Positions 35,171 to 37,736 of a DNA stretch of 37,736 nucleotides are shown here, piece by piece; positions within the stretch are counted from its first letter, which is position 1, and each line of letters opens with the position of its first letter. The notes below the pieces were generated by a model. It was given only the letters and a program-made list of their open reading frames with translations. It made no database searches and was not told where the DNA came from. Both the position numbers and the translations under genes were made by a program. Source of the stretch: Arsenophonus fragariae (GTDB lineage: Bacteria; Pseudomonadota; Gammaproteobacteria; Enterobacterales; Enterobacteriaceae); NCBI GenBank assembly GCA_047291315.1, contig JBDPYZ010000023.1:1-37736 (forward strand). Direction: 5' to 3'.

Positions 35171-36432
35171 TTAGGTCACATCGTCGAAGTCGGTTTCAGG
35201 ATTGATAGTTAGTGCAGGAGGTGGGTCAGATTCAGGCCAATCACCGGTTTAGCTTCTGCCTGTTGAATGAGAGCTTCTAGTTTTGGCCCCGACTGGGCTT
35301 GTTTTTCTTAAGTAATTTCTTAGCCTGCGGGGGACTAATAATTTTCCAGTTGTATATTTGCTCTTGCTTAAGTTTGAAGCGTTTTAACAGGGCTTCTGCT
35401 TTACTTTCATCACCTCAGGTACGATTACCCTGTTTACCCGTAACAATTTTAAAGCTAGGTACTAAGTGCCTGGTATGTAACTCCTCGGCTACCCGATTTC
35501 GCTGTGTTTTAAAGAAATTTTACCAAATCAATATGTTGGTATAACTTTGCCAGTTGTTAAGGAGTAAGTGCCGTAATGCGTTTCGGCATATCGCTTAATT
35601 GTGGGGCCAGAGGTTTTGTTAAATCGACAAAATCACTCTTGACTTCATTATGAATAAGTTGCGCCTGGGCAAAACAGAAACTGCCTTTTGCTTTACAAAA
35701 ACGGCATTGCTTGGTGCCAGGTGAAAAGGCACTATCGGGTAGATTATTGATTCCGTCACGCTTGGCAAGGTTAGTCATATTTATAGCTTTTTGAGTGCCT
35801 AATTTAGCCGGTTCACCAAAAGTATTTAATTCATCAACCGACAACACCCACTCAGACACATGGTTAAGTCTGGATTGATGAATAAAAAGCTGCACCGTTT
35901 TAAAATCATAAATAAAGTCAAATTGGTTTAATGCGCCCAGTGCATAGAGCATTAGCTGCTCGGTTTCCTCTGCATTAACTTTTACCCCCTCTGTCGTATT
36001 TCAGGTCATGGCTTTTTGTCTCATTATCACTTAAAATGATCGCATCGGCAGTACCAAATGAATTTTTTACACCAATTACATCAGAGAAATCCACGCGCTC
36101 TTCAACCATTAGTGTTTTTCCCTCTGCAAGTTGCCAGATGGTATCGATATAGGTTCTGACGTGCTGAATCATCTCGTCATCAACCTGTGGCGAATTGGTT
36201 TTTTGCAGCGGATAAGTGTCGATATAATATTTAGCATCTAGGCCATAGACGCGTCTGCAGCTCTCACTAAAAGGGTTTTGGCCCATGTGTAAGATACTTT
36301 CAGCTAAAGTATGTTCCGCGTGCGGCCTTCTTCGGGAAAAGGTGATGTTTTATCAGGAAGAGTGGCTTCTAATGAGAGACTACCGCTACAATGAATCCAT
36401 CGATGAGTAGAGGAGGGGGGATAGTTTTGCAT
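35171..36432 (-). pseudogene. phage DUF2800 (PD-(D/E)XK nuclease-like) protein, frameshifted
   Basis: On the minus strand from ATG 36432: MQNYPPSSTHRWIHCSGSLSLE, a frame change after PEEG, AESILHMGQNPFSE, VDFSDVIGVKNSFGTADAIIL, DLKYDRG, an extra G, VNAEETEQLMLYALGA, VQLFIHQSRLNHVSEWVLSVDEL, and FSPGTKQCRFCKAKG (metal-binding Cys). A stop after ITALTP is followed by readable LAKLYQHIDLVKF, KAEALLKRFKL, NWKIISPPQA and TINPETDFDDVT to TAA 35171-35173. The order is that of DUF2800 nucleases (about 400 residues). Several frame breaks show it is dead. Confidence 0.8.
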
Positions 36433-36434
36433 GT

Positions 36435-37324
36435 TCAGCCATTACTACCCTCTGATGTATTATCTGTCAAGACAGTTTCTGCCTTTTCAATCAGTTGAGT
36501 TAGATTGTAGTCCGTAACGTCGCCGAGTTTTTTAGTGTTGAATATCGACAGGATATCAAGCGCTTCATTCCGGTAGCCGCATTTCACCAGTTGGGTAATC
36601 AGTGTTGAGTCTTTATCACGCAGAACCTTATAATCAACAGGTTTTATTTCAATGTCAGAGGGTGCTTTCCTGAGTAATGACAAAGCAAACCCGCGGCGTT
36701 CAGTAATGCCAGGGATATTATCCCAGTTTAGCAGCATTTCCAGACATAAGTCGAAGGTCTTGGTTTTGGCGAGCGTTTTAGCTTGACTTATCCCGTTTAG
36801 GCACAGTAAATTGGATCAATCTGACCTCTGTGACACTATCTGCTTTTTTGGACTGAAAAGTATCTTTTGCTTTGGCTGATTGTCAGGTTTAACGGCTTTA
36901 GCATCAAATAATACCTAAGGGCTACAATGTGACGTAAATCCAACGATTCAATATCAACAGGCGCTGGTTTGTTTTATATTTTAGCTTAATCTTTTCAGTT
37001 TTTTCAACAGCTGCTGTAACCAGCTGTGGTTTACTGTCCGGTGCGAAGGGCTTAGACCTGTTTATGGTAAGGTTCCAGTTTGCTTGCTTTTAAACTTTCC
37101 GACAACCTGAGCGATTAATAGCCTATGGGTTCCGGCGATTTCATTATATGGGCTATCACTATTTGAAGGTGATCTTCTACCAGTTTTGCCAGTAGCTGAC
37201 TATTTGCTGTAAGCATCATGCTTTGAGCTCAGCAATATATAATGAAAGGGAATTGGCGATTAGCATTACTCTTTAGCGCTTCTCGTTTTCACAGATAACG
37301 GAAAAGCCGGACGTGGTTATTCAT
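36435..37324 (-). pseudogene. unrecognised phage gene, frameshifted
   Basis: A probable ATG at 37324 has GGAG nine bases upstream on the minus strand. Readable parts are ANSLSLYIAELKA, NSQLLAKLVEDHLQ, DIESLDLRHIVALRYYL, and an intact 100-codon end (NWDNIPGITERRGFALSLLRKAPSDIEI...LTQLIEKAETVL). It runs into the DUF2800 start (2 bp gap), so it was first in the same early operon. I do not recognise the family. Several indels and stops. Confidence 0.5.
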
Positions 37325-37396
37325 AGGAAATCGCTCCGATGGCAGGATTTTTATTTTTATGGGTATTTTTCCAATGGAATGTGTTAGATAGGGTAT

Positions 37397-37428
37397 GCCT
37401 GATATTTCTGGCACGTCAGGCGGTAGTG
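37397..37428. repeat. hairpin repeat, copy 2 (GCCTGA...TCAGGCGGTAGTG)
   Basis: GCCTGA (37397-37402) and TCAGGC (37416-37421) with a 13-base gap, followed by GGTAGTG (37422-37428). Thirteen consecutive bases match the copy near 34565, in the same orientation. It lies upstream of the phage early operon. Confidence 0.5.
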
Positions 37429-37565
37429 ATATAGTTGGGCGACCTAAAAATGATTACAAGTTATTACCTGTAAGATTATTTTATATATGGAAAATAGCTT
37501 TTTTTGTAATCAAAATAATGTCGCCTAGCTATATACTTGGCGTTCTGATAAACATGGAGGTATAT

Positions 37566-37643
37566 ATGTCAACATTCGATAATCCCGAAATAGAACTGTA
37601 CAAAGCGGCTTTAGGTAGACAGCAATTGTCAAATGAGTCATAA
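37566..37643 (+). CDS. small protein of 25 residues, unknown
   Basis: ATG 37566 follows a strong GGAGG six bases upstream. The 25-residue product starts MSTFDNPEIELYKAALG and is hydrophilic. The frame stays open upstream, but the ribosome site favours this start. It is transcribed away from the phage early operon, in the place of a small regulator. It may be a remnant or a true small protein. Confidence 0.35.
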   Translation: MSTFDNPEIELYKAALGRQQLSNES

Positions 37644-37736
37644 ACTTTAACTCGGTTATACAGTAATGCTATCTCAACACGATGTAATACTTTTCCTTTC
37701 CTTTTCAATGAAAGAATAGGGAGTTTAGTGTTTGAT

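Overview
The window looks like a low-GC chromosome segment from an insect-associated member of the Enterobacterales that is losing genes. Arsenophonus or a close Morganellaceae relative fits best. This rests on the gene order (uraA-hda-arsC-bepA-perM-bcp-gcvR-dapA-bamC-purC-ypfJ-tmcA-ypfN, as in enteric bacteria), high AT content, many nonsense and frameshift pseudogenes, several prophage remnants, and a relic of an entomopathogen-type chitinase. The species is inferred, not proven.

Layout. (1) 1-11735 is the late end of a lambda-like prophage. It holds a promoter with a tandem operator-like repeat and two leader terminators. Next come a translationally coupled zinc metallopeptidase and exported endonuclease I, an Ail/Lom outer-membrane protein, tail-tip genes in lambda order (M, L, K, I, J), a repeat-containing protein, a collar-type tail fibre, and a ruined fibre-assembly gene. 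(2) 11736-15587 is a prophage cargo and regulation block, mostly on the minus strand: a C1 papain-like peptidase, an HU relic, two tails of an Rpn-type nuclease/transposase, and Bro-N, Ash-like and KilA-N genes. (3) 15822-24902 is host backbone. Intact are hda (probable CTG start), bepA, bcp, dapA, bamC and purC. Broken are uraA (5' end missing at the prophage junction), arsC, perM and gcvR. (4) 24903-29974 is an eroded zone: an AT-rich desert, an IS91-family transposase relic, a GH18 chitinase pseudogene related to those of Tc-toxin loci, and the dead host ypfJ. (5) 30100-32754 holds an intact DUF441 membrane protein, an intact tmcA, and ypfN with one nonsense codon. (6) 32755-37736 is decayed mobile DNA: an IS200/IS605 end, a coiled-coil protein relic, a PAS-LuxR regulator pseudogene, a tRNA-Lys-like relic, and a phage early module (DUF2815 ssDNA-binding protein, DUF2800 nuclease, one unrecognised gene) on the minus strand, bracketed by a repeated hairpin.

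How it fits together. Genes for DNA replication control, outer-membrane assembly, peroxide defence, lysine/cell-wall and purine synthesis, and tRNA modification are kept. Uracil uptake, glycine-cleavage regulation and several accessory functions are lost. The prophage metallopeptidase keeps its active site, while the host paralogue ypfJ has lost it. Many frameshifts fall in or beside homopolymers, so some could be sequencing artefacts. The clear nonsense substitutions (uraA, ypfJ, ypfN, arsC) argue that most of the decay is real.
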